DNA of 20,753 nt from Entophlyctis helioformis (Eukaryota; Chytridiomycota; Chytridiomycetes; Chytridiales; Chytriomycetaceae). Shown piece after piece: positions 9,229 through 19,617 of this stretch. Positions within the stretch are counted from its first letter, which is position 1, and every line of letters starts with the position of its first letter. The notes under the pieces were generated by a model that saw only the letters and a list, made by a program, of their open reading frames with translations, was not told the DNA's origin and did no database searches. The position numbers and the translations under genes were made by a program. The stretch is from contig JAHLKH010000316.1 in assembly GCA_025526915.1 (NCBI GenBank), positions 1-20,753 on the forward strand. Direction: 5' to 3'.

Positions 9229-10339
9229 TCATTGGGGCGGCGGCTCGTCGTGGCCAAGCACCGCGTGCAGCAGCGACTCGGGCGTGGGCCGCTGTGCCTG
9301 CGCGTGCACCTGCAGCCCCAGCCGCCGTGCGTGGGCGGCCGTCGTGCCGCCAATGCAGCCCACACGCACTTGCCATCCACGCAGTTGCTCCTGCTGGATC
9401 TGGCCGTGTTGCTCTTGCTGGTCTGCTGGTCGTGCTGGTCGTGCTGGTCGTGCTCGAGGCTCTTCTGCTGCCCCTGCTGGTGCAGTAGCTGCTGCAGCCC
9501 TGCGCACTGGTCCACCACCACGTCGAGGCCAGACGGCGAGTAAAACACCAGCCACAGCCGCCTTGTGCCGTGGGCTCTGGCTGCGTGTGGGCCAGCACAC
9601 GATCGAGCCGCTGCTGCACATCGGCCCTGCCCTGTGTCGCATACACCTGCAGGCTGGCCAGCGCAACGCCGGCTGCTGCCAGCCGTGTCGCCACCACGTC
9701 CCTCGTCTTGTCGCCGACCAGAAACGTCCACGGCGGCCGCGATCCGTCCACCACCGCCACCGCTGCCCTGCTGCTGTTCCTGCTGCTGCAACAGGAACAG
9801 CGATGCCAGTTCGTCTGCATTGCCTGCTGCCTCGCCGCCCAGTGGCTTGAACCCGATCTGCGCCATGCTCGCGCTGGTTGCTCGCCCGACGGCGTACACC
9901 GGCTTGTCGAACCAGCGCGGGTCGATCGGCGGGTCTATTGGCGCACCGAGTGTGCCAGGCTCAGATCCAGGCCAGATCCAGAGCCCGGTGCGGCCGAAGC
10001 CTGCACGGCGGCCTGCATGGCGGCCTGGATGGCGGCGGGCGCCTTTTGGCTGGTGACAATGAGGCCGGCGTGCTCGTCGGGATGGCGAAGCAGATGCGCG
10101 ACCTGCTGCTGGTTGACCAGCACCGTCTGCAGCACCGGCACGAACACGCAGCGGTATCCGTGCGGGTGCGCCTCGAACGCTGCGCTGTACGGGTCGGCTG
10201 CTGCTCCTGCGGCTACTGCTGCTCCTGCGGCCGGTGTGTCTGACACATCTGCTGCACCTGTACCTGCACCTGCTGCCGACGAGTCGTCCTTGAACAGCAC
10301 CACAAGCGGCGCTTTGCCGAAATCTTTTTTGCAACTCAT
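9229..10339 (-). CDS. Uroporphyrinogen-III synthase (HemD/Hem4), reading frame broken in this sequence
   Basis: The enzyme cyclises hydroxymethylbilane to uroporphyrinogen III in haem synthesis. The whole family fold can be followed in order: N-terminal APLVVLFKDD, YRCVFVPVLQTV, HAGLIVTSQKA (about 10060), then DKPVYAVGRATSASM and GNADELASLF, TFLVGDKTRDVV, ASLQVYATQGR, LWLVFYSPSGLDVV, and finally VRVGCIGGTTAAHA and RPTPESLLHAVL before a TGA. These blocks lie in different frames, with switches near 9945, 9780, 9595 and 9420-9440. None of the junctions has a credible GT...AG intron, and several fall in Ala/Gln/Gly-rich repeats. The start is ATG at 10339-10337. A pseudogene or assembly indels could explain this; complete preservation of all motifs across an essential enzyme favours recent or artefactual damage. 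Confidence 0.8.
9412..9460. repeat. Degenerate 9-bp repeat inside the HemD gene
   Basis: TGCTGGTCG-like units recur three to four times. In the minus strand they encode HDQ or ARP repeats depending on frame. One of the HemD frame switches falls in or beside this tract, consistent with slippage or a sequencing indel. Confidence 0.55.
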
Positions 10340-13144
10340 GGCCAAGCGCAAGCAAGCTGCGGGCTCGGCCTCGGACGGCTGGTCCACGACGCCAAGAGGC
10401 CCGGCTGCAGAGGCACTGGCTGCGTCGGCATCGCACGCCTCGTCTGCCGCCGCCAAGCGCAAGGCGTCGACACTCGGCGCCAGGAATGCCGACCTGCCCG
10501 ACAAGGCCGTCGCTGTAGCTCGAATCCGTTCGAGGCGCTGCGCAAGATGCGCAAGACCAACAAGGGAGCAAGGTCGGCCGCCGATGTCGATGCCGATGCC
10601 AGCACCAATGCCAGCACCGGTGTCGCTGTCGCTGCGCTGCCGATGCCGCTGGATCTGTGGAAGCGCACGCCGCCACGCCGTCCGTGCCTGCCCAAGTGAC
10701 TGCTGCTCCGGCCACGCCTGCATCTGCCGCACCTGCGATTCACATCGACAGCGGCAGGAAGCAGCAGATGCTGCTTCAACAGCAACGGTCGCCGTCAGCA
10801 GCGCTTGCGACACGGTCGGCGGCTGCAACACCAAAGTCTCGCCCTCCTCCAGAGCATGCGTTTGCTGTTGCAGACATGTCGCCGTCGTCTGCGCCGCGAT
10901 CGGCATCGTCCATCATGTCGGTCTCGTCGCCCACCATGGATCTGTCGCTGCTTCTGCTCGCAGCAGGCCAGGTACGATCAGAGCATGCCAATCCAATCCG
11001 CTCGCTGCCTGGATGCCGTCTCATGTCTTTCTCTGCGAATGCCATCGCACGGCCAGGCTGCTTGCTTCAAGGGATCTGCTCTCATGGCCGCCGTCATTGG
11101 ATCTTGCCGCGTGTTTGGCTTTGAAGCCGCCGGACCGCTCAAGTGGAACGCGGTCGAGTCTGCTGCGACATCCAAGTCGCAGCCGCAGCTTGTGTTTGTG
11201 CCAGTCTACTCGGCTTCGTCTTCCAGCTTGATCCGCATCGAGGCACGCACGGATGCAGGTGCTTCCCCGGCTCGTCTGATCAGCAAGGCTGGACAGTCTG
11301 GTGTGACGGATGTCCATGCTGCTTATGCCCAAGAGGTTTTGCGCCTGCTCCAGGCAGTGCCAGCCAAGAAGCGTGCTTCCATTGCGACCGTGGTTGCCAT
11401 CCGCGGCAACAACTCGCGCGTCGAGGGCATTGAGCGCATGCAGCACATCTTCCGGAACATCTTCAGCAGCGAGGCCGACCGCGCCATCCAGCCCAACTTG
11501 GCCCGCTTTGCACTGGTGGCTGAGGATCAGGCTGATGCTGTTGGGCCGCTTGTCATTCCCGATACCTGGGAAACGACCGTTGATACATTGATTGCATCAC
11601 TGTCCAACACCGACGGTATGTGCCGATCGGTGCTCGCTTGACGTCATCCACTTGATTGACCATTGGCGTGTCTTTCTTTAGAAAACGCCAGCAGTCAGTC
11701 TGCGAGCATCTGTGCAGTTGGAGCGAGGAACTCGGGCAAGTCCACGTTCACCCGCTACCTTATCAACCGGATCGTCTCCAAGCACGGCCAAGTCGCATAC
11801 CTTGACTGCGATCCAGGACAGCCGGGATGCACCGCTCCAGGCGTCGTGTCGCTGCACAGGATCACTGCGCCGCTTCTCGGTGAGCTGATTTGCCCGTCAT
11901 CCGCTCGGACATGCTTGGACGGGGCCTTGCTGACTCTTGGCATGCACAGGCCCTGCATTCACAACGATCCTGTCGCCGTTCAGATCGCTGTTTCTGGGAG
12001 CCACAACGCCAAAGAACGACCCGGACTATTTTCTCGCCTGTGTTTGCGAGCTGGTACATACATGGAAGACTCAACTAGGCGACGTCCCCCTTGTCGTCAA
12101 CACCAACGGCTGGATCAAGGGTATGTTCGCCTTGCGATCGATCGATTGGCACGAGGATCGGCTCTGACAAGCACACCTGGTGCAGGCATGGGACTGGACC
12201 TGCTCAACCATTTCTTGGCGTACCTTGCGCCATCGGATGTGGTGCATCTGGCGTCGATTACGACTGCGCGCACGATGGACTTTGCCGCTTTGATGCGGAC
12301 TCTGCCCAGCCTACGCGTTCACCAGCCAGAGGCCGTGACGGATGTCATGTACAACAAGTGGGTCGATGCCACGGAATATTTGGCGCTGCCAAGAGGGACT
12401 GTACCTGACCGACCATCCTCTGATGCTGGGCTGTTTAGGATCAAGCTCAATGCTGCCGATCAGCGTGCACTATCGCTTGCCAGCTACTTTATGGCATCGC
12501 CAGACGCTGTGGCGACTTCATCGGCATCGGCATCGACATCGGCATGGCCGCTGTGGGATTTTGGCACGCCGCTGACACACCGCCTGCCGTACGCAGTCAA
12601 GTGGGAAAGTCTGCGCATCAAGTTCCTGCTCGATGATGTGCCGCATGGCCAGTGTCTGTATGCGCTCAACGGCACGGTGGTTGGCCTGCTGGTGGACAGC
12701 AGCGCGTACCAGGCACACGAGGCACCGTCAGACGGATCGCCGCAGCTGCAGGCAGGTTTTGATGGCACATCTCTTGCCGGGAGTGGCGGTGGCTTGGCCG
12801 TCTATTGACACGCTTGACTGGCATTCCCACAGATTGTCCCCACGCAAGTGCCGCTGCATCCGAACTCGAGCCACTGCGCGGGCCTGGGCCTCATCCGCGC
12901 CATCGATCCCGACCAAGGGCTGTTCCATGTGCTCACGCCGCTGCCGCTGAGCCAGCTGCGCCGCGTCAACCTGATTGTGCGCAGCTCTGGGCTGGACGTG
13001 CCCGTGAGTCTGTTTGCAGACGGATACGAGTTGACGCGCACGCATCTGCCATACACGACGTTCATGTCGGCCGAGGGCGTGGGTGCGGCGTCCAAGCGCA
13101 ACCGGCACCTGCAGCGTCGTCGCCAAGCGAGCAACGGCCGGTGA
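10338..13144 (+). CDS. Grc3/NOL9-type polynucleotide 5'-kinase (rRNA ITS2 processing)
   Basis: Grc3/NOL9 is a nucleolar kinase that partners the Las1 endonuclease and phosphorylates 5'-OH ends during ITS2 removal from pre-rRNA. Exons are about 10338-10971, 11057-11615, 11682-11879, 11950-12120, 12186 to about 12745-12799, and 12833-13144. The P-loop GARNSGKSTF is encoded at 11720-11749 and is followed by VAYLDCDPGQPG, the characteristic metal-binding/lid region of the family. TTPKNDPDYFLACV, VVNTNGWIKG and DVVHLASI follow, with a C-terminal domain ending in a basic tail. MDLSLLLLAAGQ plus AACFKGSALMAAVIGS matches the N-terminal beta domain. The first ~110 codons change frame twice (about 10500-10517 and 10640-10680). 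They look coding (Lys-rich NLS-like start, NPFEALRKMRK), so either indels are present or the true start is a later ATG such as 10768. The last intron's donor is ambiguous (GC donor near 12746 or GT near 12800). Confidence 0.88.
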
Positions 13145-13182
13145 TCGGCTGCTGATCTTGCACGAGTCTGGCCGTCGCTGCC

Positions 13183-13188
13183 AATAAA
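13183..13188 (+). other. AATAAA polyadenylation signal for Grc3
   Basis: A canonical AATAAA lies 38 nt after the Grc3 TGA and about 90 nt before the DNAJC11 start codon, in a 135-nt intergenic gap. Confidence 0.6.
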
Positions 13189-13279
13189 GGCGAACGTCTC
13201 GTTTTCCAGTCGTTTTCTTGTTGTTGTCCAGCCGTTTTTGTACGGGACAGCCCCAACAGCCGGCAGCACACAGCGGCGC

Positions 13280-16197
13280 ATGGATCCATACGGCACAGAC
13301 TCGACTGGGTCGGGCACCGGCACCCGCTCGAGCGGGCGGGGCGGCATGGGCATGGGCGGCATGGGCGGCGGCGGCGGCGCAGGCAGCAGCAGCGACCCGT
13401 TTTTCGAGCGCAAGACGTCGTCGTTCGAGGACGACGAATGGGGCGACGGCGACGGCTTTGACCCGGCTGGCGAGCCCGGCGGCGGCGGCAGCGGCGGCAA
13501 CGGCCGCTCGGGCAGCGCTCAGGGCAACCGCTCTGCGTTTGAGCCGCTCGACTCTGTGCCGGCCATCGACTACTACGGCATCCTCAACGTCGAGCGCTCG
13601 GTGCGTATTGGCGCATCTGCGTGCTCGGCTGGTGCCGCCTGCCTGGCCTGGCTTGGCTTGGCTGGACGGCGTGAAGGCGTGAAGGCTTGAAGGCTTGAAG
13701 GCTTGAAGGCTTGAAGGCTGCACGGCTGCGCTACTGCCGCAGCGACGCCATGGCGAAACAAGCCCAGGCCATGGCAGCGGCCGCATCACATCTCGTGCTG
13801 ACTGCTGACTGCTGACTGCTGACTGCTGACTGCTGACTGCTGACGCTGCGCTGGCAACTGCTCACTGGCAGGCAACGGACGACGAGATCAAGGTCGCCTA
13901 CAAGCGGCTGTCGCTCACGTTCCACCCAGACAAGTTCATGGACGAGACCGAGAAGCTCAACGCCCAGAAGAAGTTCCAGACCGTGCAGCGTGCCTACGAC
14001 AGTGAGTCTGCGCCATGTATCCCTCTTTACCGCTACACTTGTGGTCTGTATGGCCATCGACTCCATGCTGATCGGTCCTGTCCACGCCGGCGTCCGCTGC
14101 AGTCTTGAGCGACCAGAACAAGCGGCACATCTACGATCTCTACGGAGAGTCGGCCGTCGACCAGACATGGGATCTCGGGCCGCGGCTAAAGTCCAAGGAA
14201 GAGGTACCGAGCACAGACTGGCTGGCTGGCAGCTGGCTGGCTGATGGCGGCCGTTCATGGACTGGATTCTAACCGCTGGCATGGTGCATCAATAGATCCG
14301 CGAAGAGTTTGAGCGCCGTGCCCGCATCAAGCGCGAGATGGACGCACAGAACCTGGTCAAGTCGCGGGTGAGTGCAGCCCGTTTGCAGCAGCTGGAGCCA
14401 AAGAGCGACTCACGATGCATGCACGGACAGGGCGAGATCATGATCGAGCTGGACGCCACATCCGTTCTGGAGCAGCGGCCGAAGCTGACCAAGTTCCGTG
14501 GGCCGCGCATGGCTGGCCTGCCCGTGGCACGGAAAAGGACGTTTTCCGACATGATCCTGATGCCAGAGCTCCGCCAGTTTGTCGTGTCGCACGCGTGGGA
14601 GACCAAGCTGTCGCACCAGACCAATCTCGTGCTGAACGGCAGCGTGGCTGCTCGCAACGGCATTGGCAACGGCGCTGTCAATGCGACTGTCCGTCACGTC
14701 GTGTCGCCTCTGATGTGGGGCGAGGTGAGTCGAGAGGCCATGGCCGAGGGCACACGCTTGGAGTCAATGGCTGACGATGGCTGCATCTGGACAGGCGACT
14801 GCTGTGATCAGCACACGGCCCGCTGCCCATGTCAAGCTTGTTCGCAACTTTGAGTCGGACGTGTACGTTGAACATGGCTGTGCCATCCCTCGATCATCTT
14901 TGCGTGAGCGAGACGGCTGACCGTTTCTTACAGCTTCACGACAGTCACTGGAAGCATGACCACGCTCAGCATGCCGCCGCATCTGCGCTTTGTTGCCGGC
15001 CGCCAGCTGACGTCCCACTCGACTGGGTTCGTCTCGTACGACCCAGGACTCTTTTCGATTGCTTCGTGGGGTGCAGAAGACCCCGACGTTCTGGGACACA
15101 GCTCCTGCACCATGGGCGTGGTGCACCGTCTGCGAGGACGCGAATGGGGCTGCGAGATCAAGGCTGGCGTGGTCGAGTCGCACGTGTCCATCAACCACAC
15201 GCGGCCCATGCCTGGCCATATCCGTGCGCGCGTCGAGATGGTCGCGTCGACCGGCGGCGGCGTGCGGCTGAGCGTCACGACCGATCGCCGCATCGACCGC
15301 AACACCCGCGTGGGCATGGGCATCCACTGCGGCTCGTCTGGCGGCGTGTCGCTTCGTCTGCGTGTCTCGCGTCTGGGCCAGCGGTTCTCGATCCCCATCT
15401 TTCTGTCGTCCGATCCCAACTTCCGCCTTGCCTTTTTCGCATTCACAATACCCTTGCTCACTGGCATGGCTGCGGATCGTCTCGTCCTCTACCCATGGCG
15501 CCAACAACGCATTGCCAAGTGAGTGTGCGGCGTTCTGTTGGCCAGTGTCTGCGTTTGGCTTACCCACATCCCTTTGCGCGATGTCAGGTCCATCGAGCGC
15601 GTTCGCATTGAAAACGCCGAAGCGCTGGACGAGCGGCGTCGGGACGGCATGCAGGCCATTGACTTGATGCGCGAGTCGGTTGCGCGACGCGTGGAGATGG
15701 AAGAGTCGCGAAACGGACTCGTGATCATCCAGGCGCTGTACGGCAAGCTGCCGCCGTCCGAGCTCACGTCTGTGCGTGCGCTGTCGCCTCAAGGCATCAA
15801 GGGCATGGCCGCCGCCATCCGCAAGCAGATCACGTCTGTTCTCACGCCGTCGCTGTCGGCCCTCAACCTCGATCCCTCTGCGTCATCCAGCGCGCTCCCT
15901 TACACGGTCGGCGCCGACGGAGCGCTGCACACTGACCCGGCCGACCAACCGCCGCAGCCGCTGCTGCCGCAGGAAGACTGGATCGACGTGACGATCCCCG
16001 TGCAGGCACTGGTCTCCAACGGCCAGCTGCACGTCGGCGGCGGATACTCAAAGTCCAACATTATTGGCTTCTGGGACCCGTGCTTTGGCGAGAAGAAGCG
16101 GCTGCGCATCACGTACCAGTTCCAGGGCCGCATCCACCAGGTCGAGGTGGATGACCGGGCACCTGTTGCTGCACCGCTGCGAGCGCATATCGTGTGA
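13280..16197 (+). CDS. DNAJC11: DNAJC11-like mitochondrial J-domain protein
   Basis: Eight exons (13280-13600, 13872-14001, 14103-14203, 14296-14367, 14431-14724, 14795-14862, 14934-15518, 15588-16197) sum to 2,181 nt with all phases consistent, giving 726 residues. Residues 1-90 are a Gly/Ser-rich extension absent from the ~560-residue human protein. The J domain covers about 96-165, with DYYGILNVERS, AYKRLSLTFHPDKF (HPD at 125-127) and the YDILSDQNKRHIYD segment. The middle resembles the beta-rich DNAJC11 core (HSTGFVSYDPG, GTC-type MGVVHRL). The C-terminus, including DWIDVTIPVQALVSNGQL and KSNIIGFWDPCFGEKK, matches the DUF3395 domain. Human DNAJC11 associates with the mitochondrial intermembrane-space bridging/MICOS assembly and cristae organisation; the same role is inferred. 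Intron 1 (271 nt) is unusually long and carries two tandem repeats. Confidence 0.93.
13671..13720. repeat. 8-bp tandem repeat in DNAJC11 intron 1
   Basis: TTGAAGGC and the variant GTGAAGGC are repeated about six times within the first intron (13601-13871). No role is evident. Confidence 0.8.
13797..13844. repeat. 7-bp (GCTGACT)n repeat in DNAJC11 intron 1
   Basis: Six to seven perfect copies of a heptamer containing CTGAC end about 27 nt before the acceptor of intron 1 (AG at 13870-13871). CTGAC is the apparent branch-point motif of introns in this window, so the array multiplies potential branch points. Confidence 0.85.
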
Positions 16198-16243
16198 TGG
16201 ATGGCCGCTCGGTGCGTCTGTGGAGCGTGGCTTTCTGTTGCTA

Positions 16244-16311
16244 TCTCTCCCCTCCTCCTCCCCTCCTCTCTTTCTTTCTCTCTCCATCCCTCTCTCCCTC
16301 TCTCTCTCTCC
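16244..16311 (+). repeat. Pyrimidine (CT-rich) tract in the convergent intergenic gap
   Basis: About 70 nt of almost uninterrupted C/T lies downstream of the DNAJC11 stop. It is probably within the 3' UTR of DNAJC11 and/or antisense to the MEA1-like 3' UTR. No coding signal is seen in 16198-16381. Confidence 0.8.
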
Positions 16312-16381
16312 GTACAACAAATCTACCCTTTTACAGCTACGCGTGCTTGGTGGTTGGCGGCAGCAAGGTTTAGTTGGAGGG

Positions 16382-16951
16382 CTACCTGCTCTGTGGTGCC
16401 GCGTCAGCTGCTGCATCTGTCTTGAAGACGGGCAGCCACTTGGACTCTGGCACGATCTTTGCCCATGCTGTCGTCGGCATCAGCCACAGATCTGGTTGGG
16501 CATGCACAGATGGATGGATGGGCTGGTGTACCTGGGATGGCCAGATCTGGCAGCTGGATGGACGCCATGACTTCCTTGATCAGCTTGAGGTCGTCTGCAG
16601 GCGACGGTGGATTGCCCAGCCAGCGAGTCAGCCAACGAGTCAGCCAGCGAGTCACTCGGACAGCCGCACAGCACGCTGAGGATCGGCCGTACCTTCCGGG
16701 ATGCTGCTGTTGTGCTCGTTTCGGTCAAGCTTGAGCGGCTCGGGCTCGGACACTGGCAGCTCGGGCTCGCTTGCTTGCTGCTGAGCGCCAGCGCCTCCGT
16801 CGCCCTCGGGAATGTCCTGCCACTCGTCGTAGCCATCGTCGTCTGCGGAGGCGTCCATGCCGTCGTCGCCCAGCGGCACATACCCAAACGCCAGCATCTG
16901 GTCCGTGTCGTCGTCGTTGTCGTTGTATCGTCGTCGTCGTGTCATCGGCAT
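16382..16951 (-). CDS. MEA1: MEA1-like (male-enhanced antigen 1) small protein
   Basis: Three exons (16693-16951, 16532-16594, 16382-16467) splice in phase into 135 residues. ATG at 16951 (MPMTRRRRYND) is chosen because a longer upstream ATG at 17099 is in another frame. The protein is acidic, with a GYVPLGDDG motif near residue 22-30, a Glu/Pro-rich middle, and a C-terminus IKEVMASIQLP, then IPAWAKIVPESKW. This matches the MEA1 family signature (VK..MA.v.LP...VPAWA..I....W). The PAWA motif is created only across the second intron, which supports both splice sites. MEA1 is testis-enriched in mammals and its biochemical role is unknown, so none is assigned here. It converges on DNAJC11 and is divergent from the gene at 17128. 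Confidence 0.78.
16617..16656. repeat. 12-bp tandem repeat in MEA1-like intron 1
   Basis: CAGCCAGCGAGT-type dodecamers (about 3.3 copies) lie in intron 16595-16692. Read on the minus (coding) strand they contain repeated GCTGACTC, again an iterated branch-point-like motif close to the acceptor. Confidence 0.75.
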
Positions 16952-17127
16952 CGTTGCCGCCTGTGGGCTGGTGCTGCAGGAGCTGTGGTTGCTCAGTCTG
17001 CCCAGCCGTCTGGTCCGCTGCCTCGGCTGCCACTGCGGTCTCCTGCTCCGCTGCAGGTGCTGCATCCGCATCGCATTCGGTTGTCGTTGCTGCCAGCATT
17101 AAGTTTCCCTCAGAAACCTATAAAACG
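16952..17127. promoter_or_regulatory. Divergent intergenic region with TATA-like box
   Basis: This 176-nt region separates the MEA1-like start (minus) from the next plus-strand gene and must hold both promoters. CTATAAAA at 17118-17125 is TATA-like but only 2 nt from the assigned ATG at 17128, so either it is not used or the true start codon is further downstream. An ATG at 17099 on the minus strand opens a short out-of-frame reading frame in the MEA1 leader. Confidence 0.3.
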
Positions 17128-19563
17128 ATGGGATCGGCATCGGCAGCAGCAACAATACCAGCAGCAACAGGAGCGCAGCCCCGCAAGGGGGATCGCTCGC
17201 ATCGGGAACACCGCAGCCGCCCGCAACGACACGGCAGCCACGACGCCGCAACCCACGTCGTCAGCCCTCGCGCGCGCGCATGTGCATCACACGCTGCACT
17301 CGGTGCTGCAGCACGGCCAGCTCGGCTTCAAACAGCCCGATCGCCTCGACCTCTCCAACATCCCGCACGGCATCAAGAACATGATCTTGGAGCAGTCGGC
17401 ATCCAGACTCAAGGACTACGAGGCGGTCAAGGTCTGTGTGAGGTCGGATGTCAAGTACTCGACGCTCGACACCAAGCAGCGGCTGACGGGCAAGAAGTCG
17501 CGTATGACGGTGTGTCTGTGTCTGCATGTCTGCCTGCCTGCCTGTGTCGTTGTTGTAATTGTGCATTGCTGTGCATTGCCATTGTCTCCGAAGTGCTGAT
17601 GCTGGTGATTGGATCGTGCCAGGATGTGTACAAATGCGGGTTCTGCTCAGACCCAAAGGAGCTGTATCGGCCACTGGGTCAGTTGTGCAAACGCACCTGT
17701 GCCGTTGCGCCATGCAGGCATCTGATCGTGTGTGGTGCCATGCACAGGCGAGCCGACTCTTGATACAGAGGCGCTGCTGTACAAGCGGCTGGACATTGAC
17801 CCAATCACACATGACAAGTACGATCCGCCCGCGTCGTTCGAACGACGGCGGCTGTTGCTGACAAACAACGCGTGGACAGACACAGCAACCAGCAGTACGA
17901 CGATTATAAGGAAGAGACGTTCCACAAAATCAACATCAAGAACCAGCGCAAGTTTAGAGGCAAGTGTCTGACAGCCGACTCGCTTGCGCCTGGCTGTCTC
18001 CTCTGACTCTTCGCACGGCACAGAGGTGCCCAAGCGACACACGAACGGCTTCAAGTACATCAAAGAGAAGCTCGTCAAATCCAATCTGCGTGTCAATTCG
18101 GTCAAAGTAAGTGCGGCGGCTTCCAGAGGTTCTGGCGTGTACGTGGTGTCACGCGGCACTGATCCATCTGGCAGTTTGGCGTGCCTTTTATGAGCATCTG
18201 CGAGGTGGACGATAGAGAGCATTCGTACGACAAGAAGGATGAGCCGCTAGACCCAGACGCCAACTCCAAAGGTTCGTCTCTGCATCCATCAGCCAGCCCT
18301 GTCGACGATCCCCGCTCATTCCTAGCTGTACAGTGAACTGGGAGCATCTTGAGATTGATGCCGACCGGCAAGCGTATTTCACCAACCTGCTGCTGCGACA
18401 CCAGCGTGCATCAAGTGCCATGAGCAGTAAGGATGGCGGCGTGTTTAGTGCAATGCGTCGTTCCAGAACCACTGACGCCTTGCGAGAATAGAAGGGTCTG
18501 ACGGCGACAATGAGAATGGCCAATGGACGCAGACCGGCGATGGCCGCAAGCACGCCAAGGGAACGGGGCAAGTGCAATGCATGTCGCTTTGTGGCATGGC
18601 TCAGTGACTGACCATAGTCGGCGCGTCGGTCGGTTGGCTGGCCGGTGAACAGGAAACCCAAGAAGCGGAGGGAAGAGCCACCGCCGACCGTATACTCCAA
18701 GCAACACGCGCAAATCAAGCTTGCACCCAAGCAGATCGAGGCGGCACTGGGCATCCAGCACGTTGACCAGACCAACGAAGCGACAGAGAGGGTGAGTGCT
18801 GGCGCGTGTCTGTGAGGCTCTGAGTGCAGTGTCAGCGACTGATCCAACGCATTCCACAGTTCTTTACAACGCGCGACGACTTTTACGAGCAGCGACAACG
18901 CCTCACTCATCTGCTGCTTGACGATCTCAACCGGTTCGTCTCGTTTTGCAGATCTTTCGGCGTGCACTCCATTGCACAGGGACTGACTTTGGCACTGCAG
19001 ACTCGACTACGAGCGCAAGACCAGCTTTGAGCGCAAAACCAAGATCTTTGAGCTGTCCAAGGCAAGCTGGATTTGTCCTTGTGATGCAAGGCGTTGCACA
19101 GCTAACGCGCATAACGAGTGCAGAAGGCGCAGTGCATTGACGACATGACGGCCATGCGGCACAAGTCGGCGGATGTGCGGCGCAAAGAGAAAAAGGACAT
19201 CATTGCCAGCCATCCGTGGTACAACGAGCTCATCAACAAGGTCGTTGTCATGAACGGCGTTCGACGGGACGTCACGCAGTGCGAGTCGTTGCTGATTGTC
19301 AGGCTCAAGAGGTAGGCTCGCACACTTTTACTCTGTTGCTCGTGTGTCGCTGGACACGAGAACTGACCCACGGCCATAGACTCATCGAGGACCAGGTCAC
19401 GTTCAACAAGAAGGTGTTTGTGCAGCTGATGCGCGTGCTGCCAACGCGCGAGTTCCTCAAGGACGAGATCCAGCGCATCATCCGCTTTGTTAAGCAGCAC
19501 GAGAGCATATCCGAGCGCGACTATCTCGAGGCTGTCGAGCTTGCCGGCCACGTAATAAATTAA
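17128..19563 (+). CDS. Unidentified multi-exon protein, possibly flagellum-associated
   Basis: I do not recognise the family. Exons are about 17128-17509, 17623-17677, 17748 to about 17832, about 17880-17959, 18024-18106, 18175-18271, 18334-18426, 18492-18567, 18653-18791, 18860-18933, 19001-19061, 19124-19311 and 19380-19563 (stop TAA). Three introns (17960-18023, 18568-18652, 19062-19123) use GC donors. The product is about 530 residues. Conserved-looking blocks are LDLSNIPHGIKNMILEQS, DVYKCGFCSDPKELYRPLG, LYKRLDIDPITHDKYD and GVPFMSICEVDDREHSYD. A charged, predicted coiled-coil C-terminus follows (DFYEQRQRLTHLLLDDLNR; DYERKTSFERKTKIF; FLKDEIQRIIRFVKQH). The N-terminus starts in one frame (ATG 17128) but the conserved part is in another, with a G5 run near 17190 as a possible indel site. 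The frame also changes near 17833-17886, where a ~50-nt intron is possible. It sits 54 nt upstream of enkurin. Confidence 0.7.
19554..19559 (+). other. AATAAA overlapping the last codons
   Basis: AATAAA is formed by the final codons before the TAA of the 17128 gene. With only 54 nt to the enkurin ATG, cleavage must occur in or near the enkurin leader if this signal is used. Confidence 0.4.
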
Positions 19564-19617
19564 GTCGAGTTTGCCCCCCTCACTTTTCCGTGACATTGAG
19601 AGGATTGGAAAGCTACA

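Noticed and set aside
8479..9543. Long plus-strand Ala/Ser-rich open frame
   Set aside because: It runs antisense to DEK and the synthase; GC-rich codon bias leaves the opposite strand open. No domain is recognisable.
13797..13844. Regular short repeats suggestive of a CRISPR array
   Set aside because: The units are 7 bp, directly abutting, without spacers, and sit in a spliceosomal intron of a eukaryotic gene.
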